Position numbers and translations under genes: made by a program
Shown: one piece after another, positions 1 through 6,974 of the stretch
How positions within the stretch are numbered: position 1 is the stretch's first letter
How the letters are laid out: the number at the start of each line of letters is the position of its first letter
The notes under the pieces: model-generated
Seen by the model: only the letters and a program-made list of their open reading frames with translations
Database searches by the model: none
What the model was told of the DNA's origin: nothing
NCBI GenBank assembly: GCA_016721465.1
Contig: JADKIA010000037.1
Coordinates: 1 to 21,649 of the forward strand
Origin: Ideonella sp.
Lineage (GTDB): Bacteria; Pseudomonadota; Gammaproteobacteria; Burkholderiales; Burkholderiaceae_C
DNA length: 21,649 nt
Direction of reading: 5' to 3'

Positions 1-811
1 CCGTTCAACACCGCCATGCATTTCCCGGCCACTGGTCGCAGAGCTGGCGACGCAGCCTGATGGCCGATTTGCGCTGACCACCAGCGCTGGCCTGGTCTTC
101 AACGCGCGCAGCGTATTCATCGCCGCTGGCGTCCGGTGCCTTCAGCCGCGCGCAGCAGAAGGTGATTGGCCTCGACGCCTTCGAAGGCACCCAGGTGCTG
201 CACCGGGCCCCGCCGCAGGGCACGCTCAGCGGCCAGCAGGTGCTGGTGTTCGGCGACGACGACGTGGAGCTCAGCGGAGGCCGTGGCGCTGGCCACGTCG
301 CCACGGCCACAACGGCCCGCCAGTGTCACGCTCGTGCATCGCCGCGATGCCTTCAGCGCCGCACCGGACGTGGTGGCCCGCCTGCGCGCTGCCTGCGACG
401 CGCAGCAGATGCGGTTTGTCGCCGCGCAAGCGGTGGCGTCGAAACGAATGCTGGACGCCTCACATCGATGTTGTTGATCGGTGCGGACGGCGCGACGTTC
501 GTGCAGCCGGCCGACATGGTGCTGGCCCTGCTGGGCTTGAGCCCCAAGCTGGGTCCCATCGCCCATTGGGGCTTGGCGATGGCCAAGCGCCAATTGCAGG
601 TGGACACCGAGCAGTTCCAGACCAACGTGCCTGGCATCCACGCCGTGGGCGACATCAACACCTACCCAGGCAAGCGCAAAGCTCATCACCTGCGGCTTCC
701 ACGAAGCCACGCTCGCGACCTATGGCGCGGCGCAACGCTTGCGGCCGGGAGCCTGTGCTACTGCAATACACGACCACCAGCCCGCGCCTGCACACGCTGC
801 TGGGTGTCTGA
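1..811 (+). pseudogene. Ferredoxin--NADP(+) reductase, TrxR-like, 3' part, frameshifted
   Basis: This is the C-terminal two thirds of a flavin-dependent ferredoxin-NADP reductase of the thioredoxin-reductase-like type, which passes electrons between NADPH and ferredoxin or flavodoxin in the cytosol. The 5' end lies outside the window. Reading across frames gives FIAAGVGAF and KVIGLDAFEGTQVLHRAP (about 115-210), the NADPH-site strand VLVFGDDD (about 240), SVTLVHRRDAFSAAP (about 325-365), and then the diagnostic C-terminal block LGLSPKLGPIAHWGL, VPGIHAVGDINTYPGK and YTTTSPRLHTLLGV ending at the TGA at 809-811. AVGDINTYPGK is the FAD-binding motif of this family. At least four frame changes are needed (near 60, 145, 280 and 470-690), so as written no full product can be made. 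Conserved residues are retained on both sides of each shift, which suggests sequence error rather than old decay. Identity is secure; the functional state is not. Confidence 0.8.
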
Positions 812-904
812 TCGGGCCACAAAGGCCTTTTCGCCGCCCGGTGTCGCGTGGCACCGACGCTGCACGTGTGAGAATCCAGTCTCCCGTTGGCCTTGGCCTG
901 CGTG

Positions 905-998
905 GCTTCGCTAGGAGGTGTTGCGCGACGGTTTCCGAAGCGCGGCTGGTTGATCCCGCTGAACCTGATTGAGTAATCCTCGCGCAGGGAAGCAGCCT
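905..998 (+). promoter_or_regulatory. TPP riboswitch (THI element), imperfect copy
   Basis: The 3' half matches the THI box closely: CCCGCTGAACCTGATTGAG followed by TAATCCTCGCGCAGGGAAGC (956-993). P1 can form from GCTTC (905-909) with GAAGC (989-993). A variable P3 arm can form from GCGC at 923-926 and again just after the loop at about 940. The highly conserved GGCTGAGA is altered (GGCTGGTTGAT), and the P5 stem reads GAG-TAAT-CCTC where GAGG-TAATA-CCTC is expected, so single bases appear to be missing, as in the flanking coding regions. It lies directly upstream of the TonB receptor and in the same direction, so TPP would be expected to repress that gene. Confidence 0.75.
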
Positions 999-1030
999 GA
1001 ATCGACCACGGCTTCCCATGGGTGCCTCAG

Positions 1031-3180
1031 ATGCCCCTGCCATCGCTACGAGCACGTTGGCATTCCACCACCTTTCCAGCCCGCCGCGCGTCCACCGGCA
1101 CCCGTTGGCCTGGCCGCCGCGTTGGCGGCCTGGCCAACCCTCGCGACGGCGCAAGAGTCGCGCCTCAGGCCGTCACGGTCACCGGCCGCAGCGCCAACGC
1201 AGCTGGCATTGCCGGTTTCGGCGACGTACCGCGCACCGTTCGCCCTTCTCGGCCACACCGGTCATCACCACGGGCCAATTGAGCGACGCAGGCATCAGTG
1301 GACTGGGCGACCTCACCCGCCTGGACGCCGGCACCACCGATGCCTACAACGCGCCCGGCTACTGGGGCATGCTGGCGGTGCGCGGCTTCACGCTCGACCC
1401 TCAATTCAACTATCGACGTGACGGGCTGCCCATCAATGCCGAGACCATGCTGCCGCTGACCAACAAGCAGGGCCTGGAGTTGCTCAAGGGCACCAGCGGC
1501 CTGCAAGCCGGCACCAGCGCGCCCGGTGGCCTGCTGAACCTGGTGGTCAAGCGCCCGGCCGGCCACTTGCGCAACCTGAGCCTGGGTTGGGCGGAGCAGG
1601 ACACCCGCAGCTTCGCGATCGACCTGGGCGACGGCGACGCCCAGCTGGGCTGGCGTGTGAATGCCGAGTACACCCACCTGCGGCCGTCCACCTTCGACAG
1701 CCGTGGCCAACCGCAACTTGCGGCTCGGCGGTCGATGCGCAACCCATCCAGGGCACGCTGCTGGAGGCCGAGTTCGAGCACAGTGCTCAACAGCAGCCGA
1801 GCACACCCGGCATCAACCTGTTGGGCCCGCGCTGCCGATGCCGCATCGATCGACCCCGCGTACAAACCTCAACATTCAAGCCTGGCGCCTGCCCGTGGTG
1901 ATGCAAAGGCAACACCGGCTCGCTGCGCCTGACGCAAACACTGTCCACCGATCTGCAGTTCAGCGCACACGCCATGCGCCAACGCCTGGGCACGGACGAC
2001 CGCATCGCCTTCCCCTTCGGCTGCAGCGCCGGGGACAACTACGCGCTATTGCAGCGACGGCAGCTTCGACCTCTACGACTTCCGCAGCGAGGGTGAGCGC
2101 CGCACCACCAGGCGATGGACCTGGCGATCAACGGCAAGGGCATGCTGGCGGGCATGGAACACCGCTACAGCGTTGGACTGCTGCGCAGCCGATTCACCGC
2201 CCGCTTCAACCGCCAGGCCTACAACTGGGTGGGCGTGGGCACGCTGGATGGCCTCAGCCTCACGCCCCCGACCCCAGCCTCAGCGACGAAAACACCCACC
2301 GCGACGAGCGCAGCAACGGTGGCGCCTGCAGGATGCCGTTTCGATCACCCGCGAGGCCAGCGCCTGGTTTGGACTGCGCCACAGCGCACTCGATCGTCGC
2401 AGTGTTCGCACCGACGGCTCGCGCGCCACCGCTTACACCCAATCCTTCACCACGCCCTGGCTGGCGCGCTGAGCCACGCGGTCGGCCCGCACGGCATGGC
2501 CTACACGAGCTGGGGCGAGGGCGTGGAATCTCGCCGTGGCCCCGGGGCGCAGCCGCCCACCAACGCCGGGCAGGCCTTGCCGGCAATGAAGAGCCGTCAA
2601 GTCGAAGCCGGCTACAAGCACCATGGCACGGCGCTGGATTGGAACCTCGCCGCATTCGACATCCGCCACCCCGAATGGATCGACATGGGCACCTGCGACG
2701 TGGCTGGCAGTTGCATGCGCACACTCGACGGCGCGTCGCGCCATCGCGGCATCGAAGCCGACGCAGGTGGCGCAGCGGCCCATGGAGCCTGCGCGGCAGC
2801 GCCATGCTGCTGAAAGCGCGCCGCGAAGGTGCTGCAGACGCCAGCGCCAACAGAGCGCGCCCACCAACGTGCCCGGCGGCAGCCTGAAAGCGCAGGCTGC
2901 CTTCAACGTGGCCGCCGTGCCCGGCCTGGCCTGATGGGCTTCATCACCCCGCGAGGGCAACCGCATGGTGGTGCCCGACAACAGCGTCTGAACCCGGCTG
3001 GACCCGGATCGACGTGGACGCCCGCCACCCAGCGCCTGGGCCCAACACCGTCGTCTGGCGCGCCGGCATCGACACCTGGCCAACGCCCGCGCCAAGTGGA
3101 AGCCCCGTTCCAGTACGGCCACACCTACCTCTACCCGCTGGCACCGCGCGGGCTGTCTGTCTGCACAGCTGTCACTGTGA
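1031..3180 (+). pseudogene. TonB-dependent outer membrane receptor, multiply frameshifted
   Basis: An outer membrane TonB-dependent receptor (siderophore-receptor-like) that would import a substrate in exchange for TonB/proton-motive energy. Across frames one sees a signal-peptide core GLAAALAAWPTLATAQE (about 1105-1153), then APQAVTVTGRS, and a plug domain containing NAPGYWGMLAVRGFTLDP, RRDGLPINAETMLPL, GLELLKGTSGLQAGTSAP and GGLLNLVVKRPAG (about 1345-1560). Beta-barrel strands follow: GSLRLTQTLSTDLQFSAHAM, AYTQSFTTPWLA, KSRQVEAGYKHHGTALDWNL and AFDIRHPEWID. The end is probably ...LSAQLSL at the TGA 3178-3180. About 700 residues is normal for the family. The start at 1031 is a guess because the N-terminal frame changes twice. 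At least eight frame switches are needed. The TPP riboswitch upstream points to thiamine, its precursors or a thiamine-pathway ligand as substrate; that is inference from context. Confidence 0.8.
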
Positions 3181-3200
3181 GCCGGAGCCCCACAATCCCG

Positions 3201-3209
3201 TGCTAAACT
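3201..3209 (+). promoter_or_regulatory. Possible extended -10 of the tRNA-Asn promoter
   Basis: TGCTAAACT contains an extended -10 (TG-n-TAAACT) ending 10 bases before the tRNA 5' end, a sensible distance for a short leader. No convincing -35 hexamer is present at 16-18 bases, so this rests on the -10 alone. Confidence 0.35.
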
Positions 3210-3219
3210 CCAAGGCTGT

Positions 3220-3295
3220 TCCCCGATAGCTCAGTTGGTAGAGCGCCGGACTGTTAATCCGTAGGTCCCTGGTTCGAGCCCAGGTCGGGGAGCCA
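3220..3295 (+). tRNA. tRNA-Asn (anticodon GTT)
   Basis: A complete 76-base tRNA with encoded CCA. The acceptor stem TCCCCGA (3220-3226) pairs with TCGGGGA (3285-3291); G is the discriminator base and CCA is 3293-3295. The anticodon loop CTGTTAA (3251-3257) gives anticodon GTT (3253-3255), reading Asn codons AAC/AAU. The T arm GGTTCGAGCC is canonical. The outermost anticodon-stem pair is C-T, a mismatch. The last 46 bases recur exactly at 5715-5760, so this gene is the apparent integration target of the downstream island and is kept whole by it. Confidence 0.96.
3250..3295 (+). repeat. attL-like 46-bp direct repeat (tRNA-Asn 3' end)
   Basis: The stretch from the anticodon arm to CCA is identical to 5715-5760. 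Homology stops on both sides: upstream GCCGG versus AGCTGT, downstream AAGAAT versus TAGAAA. This is the usual signature of tRNA-targeted integration by a tyrosine recombinase. Confidence 0.8.
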
Positions 3296-3547
3296 AGAAT
3301 TCCGAGCGAAAACAAGCACTTAGGTCACTGGCCTCGGGGCTCTTTTCTTGCCTGAGTGGGCTTCAGTTGTTACCCATCGAAGGCATTGCGCTTTGTCAGT
3401 TCGGTCTGGGCTCGGCATTGGAAGCGGCGAAGGTTGCCCTAGATCGTTTCGTGACGCTCTTTCTCGATTGCGCCAAGGATCGGCCAGAGCGCAAACCCCG
3501 TCCGCAGATGGCATATTGCCGGGCCGTTGGCCCTGAAGAACGGCCAT
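3296..3547. other. Gene-poor left end of the island
   Basis: Between the tRNA and the first minus-strand ORF no gene could be recognised. Short plus-strand frames exist (for example from 3367) but have no ribosome binding site or familiar motif. Confidence 0.3.
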
Positions 3548-3893
3548 TTACCGAACGGGCACTGTCCTACCCGTGCTGTCCACGGTGGTACTACTCATCA
3601 CGCGGCCGTTCTTGTCATAGTCCGTCGTGATGGGCACTCTATTCCCAGCCGCGTCCTTGCGATAAGTGAGCACCGTCTTGCTGTCGTCGGAGTGGGTGAC
3701 AATGCCGCCCTCCGATGGCGTGGTGAGTGGCGCGGTGGCGCTGGGTTTCTCGGGTTGTGCGTTCGCAGTCATTCCCGTCAGTTGCTGATAGCGTGCGGTC
3801 ATACGTGCCAGCTCCGCCTCGATTTGGGCCGTGAGTCCACCCGTGCCTTCCGCCCCGCTGGCCTTGAGCTGGGCAAGGGCGGCGCGTGAGCAT
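3548..3893 (-). pseudogene. Truncated hypothetical protein, minus strand
   Basis: The stop is at 3548 and the open frame runs back to about 3893. It reads AALAQLKASGAEGTGG, LTAQIEAELARM, then MTARYQQLTGMTANAQ, SEGGIVTHSDDSKTVLTYRK, DAAGNRVPITTDYDKNGR and VMSSTTVDSTGRTVPVR. An internal ATG at 3802 would give 84 residues but lacks a clear Shine-Dalgarno, and the residues before it look coding (a short amphipathic helix), so the 5' end is probably missing or shifted. A neighbouring frame offers TVITRLMKMLTR just upstream, which could be its continuation after one indel. The tail has a YD-repeat-like flavour (YDKNGRV) but too little to assign a family. It abuts the pyrG fragment of opposite direction, so both look cut at the same junction. 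Function unknown. Confidence 0.45.
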
Positions 3894-3926
3894 CTTCATG
3901 AGCCGGGTGATGACCGTCTGCAGCAG

Positions 3927-4376
3927 GATGCGGGGTCCGAGGAATTCGACCACGAGGCCGGCGCCCGCCGCTTCACCCCCGTGGTTTATCACCTCAAGGA
4001 ATGGATTCAGGGCAACCACACCGTCCGCCGCCAGGCCACAGACGCCAAGGGCGGCACTATGCGTCTGGGGGCCTACACCGCCAACCTCAAGCCCGGGTCA
4101 AAGGCCGCAGCCATCTATGGCTCGACCGTGATCGAGGAACGCCACCGCCACCGCTATGAGGTCGATATCGCCTATCGCGAGCGGCTGGAATCCTGCGGCC
4201 TGATCTTCTCCGGCATGTCTCCCGACGGGAGGTTGCCTGAGATCGTCGAGGTCAAAGACCACCCCTGGTTCATCGGGGTGCAGTTCCACCCGGAATTGAA
4301 GTCAAAGCCCTTCGCCCCGCACCCGCTGTTCGCGGATTTCGTGCGGGCGGCGGTGGAGGGGGCCAGGTTGGTGTGA
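3927..4376 (+). pseudogene. pyrG: CTP synthase C-terminal fragment, alphaproteobacterial type
   Basis: About 149 residues matching the end of the glutamine amidotransferase domain of CTP synthase, the last step of de novo CTP formation. Visible landmarks are DAGSEEFDHEAG, FTPVVYHLKEWIQGNHTV, KGGTMRLGAY, GSKAAAIYG, ERHRHRYEVDIAYRERLE, IFSGMSPDGRLPEIVE, DHPWFIGVQFHPELKSKPF and the terminal ARLV stop. The catalytic His and Glu of the amidotransferase triad are in GVQFHPELKSKP. The nucleophile Cys and the whole synthetase domain are absent (the full protein is about 545 residues), so the piece cannot be a CTP synthase. SEEFDHEAG, HLKEWIQGN and the RLV ending are, from memory of the family, typical of Alphaproteobacteria (Rhodobacterales-like) rather than of betaproteobacteria. 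Similarity begins abruptly at about 3927. It is foreign DNA inside the island, with an undamaged frame to its stop. Confidence 0.85.
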
Positions 4377-4435
4377 GAGCCGCCCAACTATTGGAGAATA
4401 CGCACAAGGCAGCGCTAGATGTTTGATTGTACGGG

Positions 4436-4855
4436 TCATTTCCCCATTTTTTTCACTGCCGCTTCCAGATCGGTGAGGCGCTTGAGGATCAGGCTGATGG
4501 ATTTTTCTATGGCCTTCCCGTCCAGATCGCCCGCGCCTTGTTTCTCCAACGTTTCCATTCGCTTGGATATCTGGCCGAGGTTCCTGCCGGTCGCGGTTTC
4601 AAGGGCTTTCAGTTCTTCGGTTTGCTTGCCAATATCCTGACCGAAGTCCTCAAGTTGCTCAATCCGCATCAACTGCTTTTCTGCTGCCTTACTGGTGTCC
4701 TCGGCGCTCTTGGCAATGTTCCTGACCACATCGCCTATCCGACTGTAAATCTCCTCAAAGTGCTTGTTGATTTCACGTGTGTTGTCGTCCACCCGCTTTC
4801 CGAGTTCATCAATCCGCTTGCCGAGTTCATCAATCTGCTTGCTGTCGTCTGCCAT
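4436..4855 (-). CDS. Coiled-coil protein of unknown function
   Basis: A 139-residue, charged, almost entirely helical protein beginning MADDSKQIDELGKRIDELGK, with two tandem IDELGKR heptad-like units, then DDNTREINKHFEEIYSRIGD and a C-terminal helix ending LTDLEAAVKKMGK. No membrane segment or signal peptide is present. Start: ATG at 4855 preceded by GGAGG about 6 bases upstream (GTGACCGGAGGCGGATATG), a good site. Base composition is lower in GC than the host genes. A second, damaged copy of its 3' end lies immediately upstream at 4876-4912, so the gene was probably one of a tandem pair. It could be an oligomerising or filament-forming accessory protein; no function is assignable. Confidence 0.75.
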   Translation of the reverse strand: MADDSKQIDELGKRIDELGKRVDDNTREINKHFEEIYSRIGDVVRNIAKSAEDTSKAAEKQLMRIEQLEDFGQDIGKQTEELKALETATGRNLGQISKRMETLEKQGAGDLDGKAIEKSISLILKRLTDLEAAVKKMGK

Positions 4856-4875
4856 ATCCGCCTCCGGTCACGTCA

Positions 4876-4912
4876 CTTTCCCAATTTCTTCACTGCCGCT
4901 TCCCACATCGGA
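4876..4912 (-). repeat. Decayed 3' end of a paralogue of the coiled-coil gene
   Basis: Read on the minus strand, this stretch encodes TLSDV then, one frame over, EAAVKKLGK and a stop, against LTDLEAAVKKMGK-stop at the end of the neighbouring gene (4436-4475). The DNA match is strong (ATTTCTTCACTGCCGCTTCC against ATTTTTTTCACTGCCGCTTCC). The stop lies 21 bases before the next gene's ATG. The rest of the upstream copy is missing. Confidence 0.6.
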
Positions 4913-5029
4913 CAGCGTGGGCGAATTTCCCCACAACATCATCCGCCGCCACCACCGCCTTGCCCCGAGGCTTCTGCCCTGCCGAAGACAAGCGCGAGCG
5001 AGCGTCTCAACTGTCTTTTGGGCGGCCTG

Positions 5030-5100
5030 CTAGAGATAGCCTTCCCCGTCGCGGACCATTGCGTTGAGGATGGTCAGAAGCTCTTGGCGCAGGAAGCGTA
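5030..5100 (-). pseudogene. 3' fragment of an unidentified gene
   Basis: On the minus strand a coherent tail reads LRFLRQELLTILNAMVRD then GEGYL and TAG at 5030-5032. It is interrupted at its 5' side by the palindrome at 5102-5119. The amphipathic helix looks coding, but the fragment is too short to name. Confidence 0.3.
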
Positions 5101-5101
5101 G

Positions 5102-5119
5102 GTCGGGGCCAGCCCCGAC
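5102..5119. repeat. REP-like palindrome GTCGGGGC-CA-GCCCCGAC
   Basis: A perfect 8-bp inverted repeat with a 2-base loop, in the context GTAGGTCGGGGCCAGCCCCGAC. It has the look of a short interspersed extragenic palindrome and sits at the breakpoint of the ORF fragment to its left. Confidence 0.55.
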
Positions 5120-5179
5120 TCTCGGTGCGCCGGGGCAGCAAGCGTCGGGTGCGGTTCTACTCCACCATATCCCAACACC

Positions 5180-5198
5180 GGTGGGTTGAAAACCCACC
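5180..5198. repeat. Palindrome GGTGGGTT-GAA-AACCCACC
   Basis: A perfect 8-bp inverted repeat directly after the minus-strand stop of the HTH gene (5199). GTAGGGTGGGTTTTCAACCCACC-type units are common interspersed repeats in proteobacteria; it could also act as a transcription terminator for the HTH gene, though no U-run follows. Confidence 0.5.
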
Positions 5199-5417
5199 CT
5201 ACCCCTCCCCCAACACCCTCTGCACGATCCCCGGGTCCTTCGCGATCAGCGCCAGCAGCACCCGTGCCGGGCCATCCGGCCGCCGCCGCCCCTGTTCCCA
5301 GTTCACCAGCGTCGCCTTCTTCACCCCGATGGACCGCGCGAATTCCGCCTGGCTCAGACCGGTGCAGAACAAGAAGGTCTTCGACACCGTGATCGTGATC
5401 TCGGACCGCACCCCCAT
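5199..5417 (-). CDS. XRE-type helix-turn-helix regulator, probably 5'-altered
   Basis: About 72 residues with a clear HTH: GLSQAEFARSIGV, KKATLVNWEQGRRRP, then GPARVLLALIAKDPGIVQRV and LGEG. This is the form seen in HigA-2/NadS-like antitoxin-regulators, which bind their own promoter and usually follow a RelE/HigB toxin. In the family the residues before GLSQAEFA read like VRALRE-TG. Here they are ITVSKTFLFCTG, so the N-terminus looks replaced or shifted. The ATG at 5417 (MGVRSEIT) is chosen because the frame further upstream (to 5486) has no family resemblance; its Shine-Dalgarno is weak. No toxin gene is recognisable upstream, where sequence up to the right repeat is undecipherable. A solitary or orphaned regulator is the safest reading. 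Confidence 0.6.
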   Translation of the reverse strand: MGVRSEITITVSKTFLFCTGLSQAEFARSIGVKKATLVNWEQGRRRPDGPARVLLALIAKDPGIVQRVLGEG

Positions 5418-5714
5418 CCGCTGCCCACCGTGCGACAGAACGGGCCACTCTTCGGGCCGAGTATGGGTCTTGCGACGTGGCTGCAATTCGGGCCGATCTG
5501 GGCCCTGGCCGTGGCCGCCATTGGCATCGTTCGGACCCAGCTCGGTCGAACTCGTCGCAAGCCGTTGATCCGGATCGAGTTTTCACCATCGACAGCCCCA
5601 ATGCCGATCGGTTCTGTTCGGGATAAGTTCGGTTCTCGCGCGGCGGCAGATGGACGCCCAGAAAAAGCGTTACGAATCTTCGACTTACGTGCGCTCTTTT
5701 TATGTGTTAGCTGT

Positions 5715-5760
5715 ACTGTTAATCCGTAGGTCCCTGGTTCGAGCCCAGGTCGGGGAGCCA
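5715..5760 (+). repeat. attR-like 46-bp direct repeat of the tRNA-Asn 3' end
   Basis: Exact copy of 3250-3295, from ACTGTTAATCC to the CCA. The 5' half of a tRNA (acceptor strand and D arm) is absent in the 60 bases before it, so it is not a second tRNA gene. It marks the right boundary of the island. Confidence 0.8.
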
Positions 5761-5768
5761 TAGAAATC

Positions 5769-5800
5769 AAGGGGTTAGCGATGCGAGTCGCTAACTCCTT
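5769..5800 (+). terminator. Hairpin, likely original tRNA-Asn terminator
   Basis: AAGGGGTTAGCGA (5769-5781) pairs with TCGCTAACTCCTT (5788-5800): a 13-bp stem with one G-U pair and a 6-base loop. It starts 8 bases after the attR CCA, where the terminator of the uninterrupted tRNA gene would lie. No strong T-run follows. Confidence 0.55.
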
Positions 5801-6066
5801 CGACGTTTCAGAGCCTCCGAGTCCGACTCGTGTCCGAAATTTCGGCGGGTGGCGGCCTGTGTCCTGGTAGCAACGCGGTTCGGTTCCCAAGGTGTCTCGC
5901 GAGGTGTCGTGGCGAACGTGCACCTCGGTCCGCAACCTGAGCGACCGGCCAAGACTGATCTGGGACGCGCGGTCGCTGGGTCAAGCGGCTGCGGTCAGGC
6001 ATCGAACGACCGATCGGGCTTGCCGACGCAGCATGCAGGGTCTAGACGCTGCGCGTCGCAGGCGGA
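5801..6066. other. Intergenic, no gene seen
   Basis: Non-coding as far as can be read: the frames present lack ribosome binding sites and motifs. It separates the island and terminator from the convergent DUF6544 gene. Confidence 0.3.
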
Positions 6067-6945
6067 TCACGGCGAGAACTCGAAGGCCAGCGCGGTGACC
6101 GTGCCAATGAAGTAGGGCCTGCGCCCTTCGGGCCGCATCCAGGCCACTTCGCCCGTGAACGGCACCTGCACGCCGTCTCGAACCTGGTAGTTCGACCACA
6201 CGCCTTCCCACGGGGCCATGATCAACTTGTCGCCGACCATGCCGCCGCGCGCCTCGGCGCGGAACGAAGCGATCAGGCCCGCGTCGTTGAACCGGAACAG
6301 CAGCGTCAGCGTGAGCGGGCCGTCGGTGAAGGTGGCGTTGGCCGAATGGTCGTCGACCGCCTCCCAGCGCACACCCTGGCTCGGCAGCAGTGCAGTGGGG
6401 TACCAGGCCACCTCCGCGAACCAGCGCATGAATTCACCTCGGGCGATCTCACCCTCACCCTGGATGTCGGCCATCGTGAACAGGCCCTGTATCGTCGCGT
6501 GCAACAGGCCCTTGCCGACGATGTAGCTGTCGACGACGCGCACGTTCACGCCCGGCAGCATCGCGATCTTCGCGTCCCACAGGAAGCCAGGTCGGCGGGC
6601 GACGACACGCTGGCGCGACGTGAACGGTTTCCACTGCTCACCGGTGGGCGACATGTTGAAGGTGCCGGCGATGTCGATGGTGACGGCGGTGATCATGGGC
6701 TGGCCGTCCTTCAGCACGGCGCGGAAGTAGCGCTGCACGGGTGCCGGCAGTCCCTCGAGTTCCCGGGCGTCGTAGCGTGTCGGTAGCGGGCTTGCGCCTG
6801 GCTTGCCGTCCAGGCGTCCGGCCTCGAGGCTGGCCTGCAGTGCCGCCATCTCACCTGCCCATCGGTGCTCGCCAAAGGCCGTCAGGCCGACAGCAGCGAA
6901 TGCCAGAACGACCAGACACACCCCCAGCCACTGCAACCATGTCAT
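6067..6945 (-). CDS. DUF6544 family protein
   Basis: A 292-residue protein with an N-terminal hydrophobic segment (WLQWLGVCLVVLAFAAVGL), which would anchor it in the inner membrane. It is followed by a soluble domain with LPAPVQRYFRAVL, VTIDIAGTFNM, RPGFLWDAKIAMLPGVNVRV, DSYIVGKGLL, FAEVAWYPTALLP, LLFRFNDAGLI, MAPWEGVWSNYQVRDGVQVP and FTGEVAWMRPEGRRPYFIG. These are hallmarks of the DUF6544 (DUF6920-like) family of unknown function. The ATG at 6945 is preferred over 6978 because GAGGAA lies 5-6 bases ahead of it and the extra 11 residues are unlike the family. It follows the nitroreductase fragment in the same direction by about 30 bases, so the two were probably co-transcribed. Confidence 0.8.
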   Translation of the reverse strand: MTWLQWLGVCLVVLAFAAVGLTAFGEHRWAGEMAALQASLEAGRLDGKPGASPLPTRYDARELEGLPAPVQRYFRAVLKDGQPMITAVTIDIAGTFNMSPTGEQWKPFTSRQRVVARRPGFLWDAKIAMLPGVNVRVVDSYIVGKGLLHATIQGLFTMADIQGEGEIARGEFMRWFAEVAWYPTALLPSQGVRWEAVDDHSANATFTDGPLTLTLLFRFNDAGLIASFRAEARGGMVGDKLIMAPWEGVWSNYQVRDGVQVPFTGEVAWMRPEGRRPYFIGTVTALAFEFSP

Positions 6946-6974
6946 GCGTGTTCCTCGTGAGCGACCAGCGGACT

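Larger units (their letters stand above)
3296..5760. mobile_element. Small tRNA-Asn-associated genomic island or remnant
   Basis: A 2465-base segment is bracketed by the 46-bp direct repeat of the tRNA-Asn 3' end. The DNA inside is unlike its surroundings. It holds an alphaproteobacterial-type pyrG fragment, broken ORFs, a lower-GC coiled-coil gene with a decayed second copy, palindromic intergenic repeats and an XRE-type regulator. No integrase or recombinase is recognisable, so it is either a deleted remnant or an element mobilised in trans. The hairpin at 5769-5800, just beyond the right repeat, may be the original terminator of the tRNA gene, displaced by the insertion. Confidence 0.65.

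Noticed and set aside
5199..5714. Toxin-antitoxin pair with the XRE gene
   Set aside because: No RelE/HigB-like toxin can be read upstream in any frame, so only the regulator is reported.
5715..5760. A second tRNA-Asn gene
   Set aside because: Only the 3' 46 bases are present; no acceptor 5' strand or D arm precedes it, so it is an attachment-site repeat.
5354..5935. Minus-strand protein containing APRPGLEPGTYGLTV
   Set aside because: That phrase is the antisense translation of a tRNA 3' half, a common source of false ORFs.
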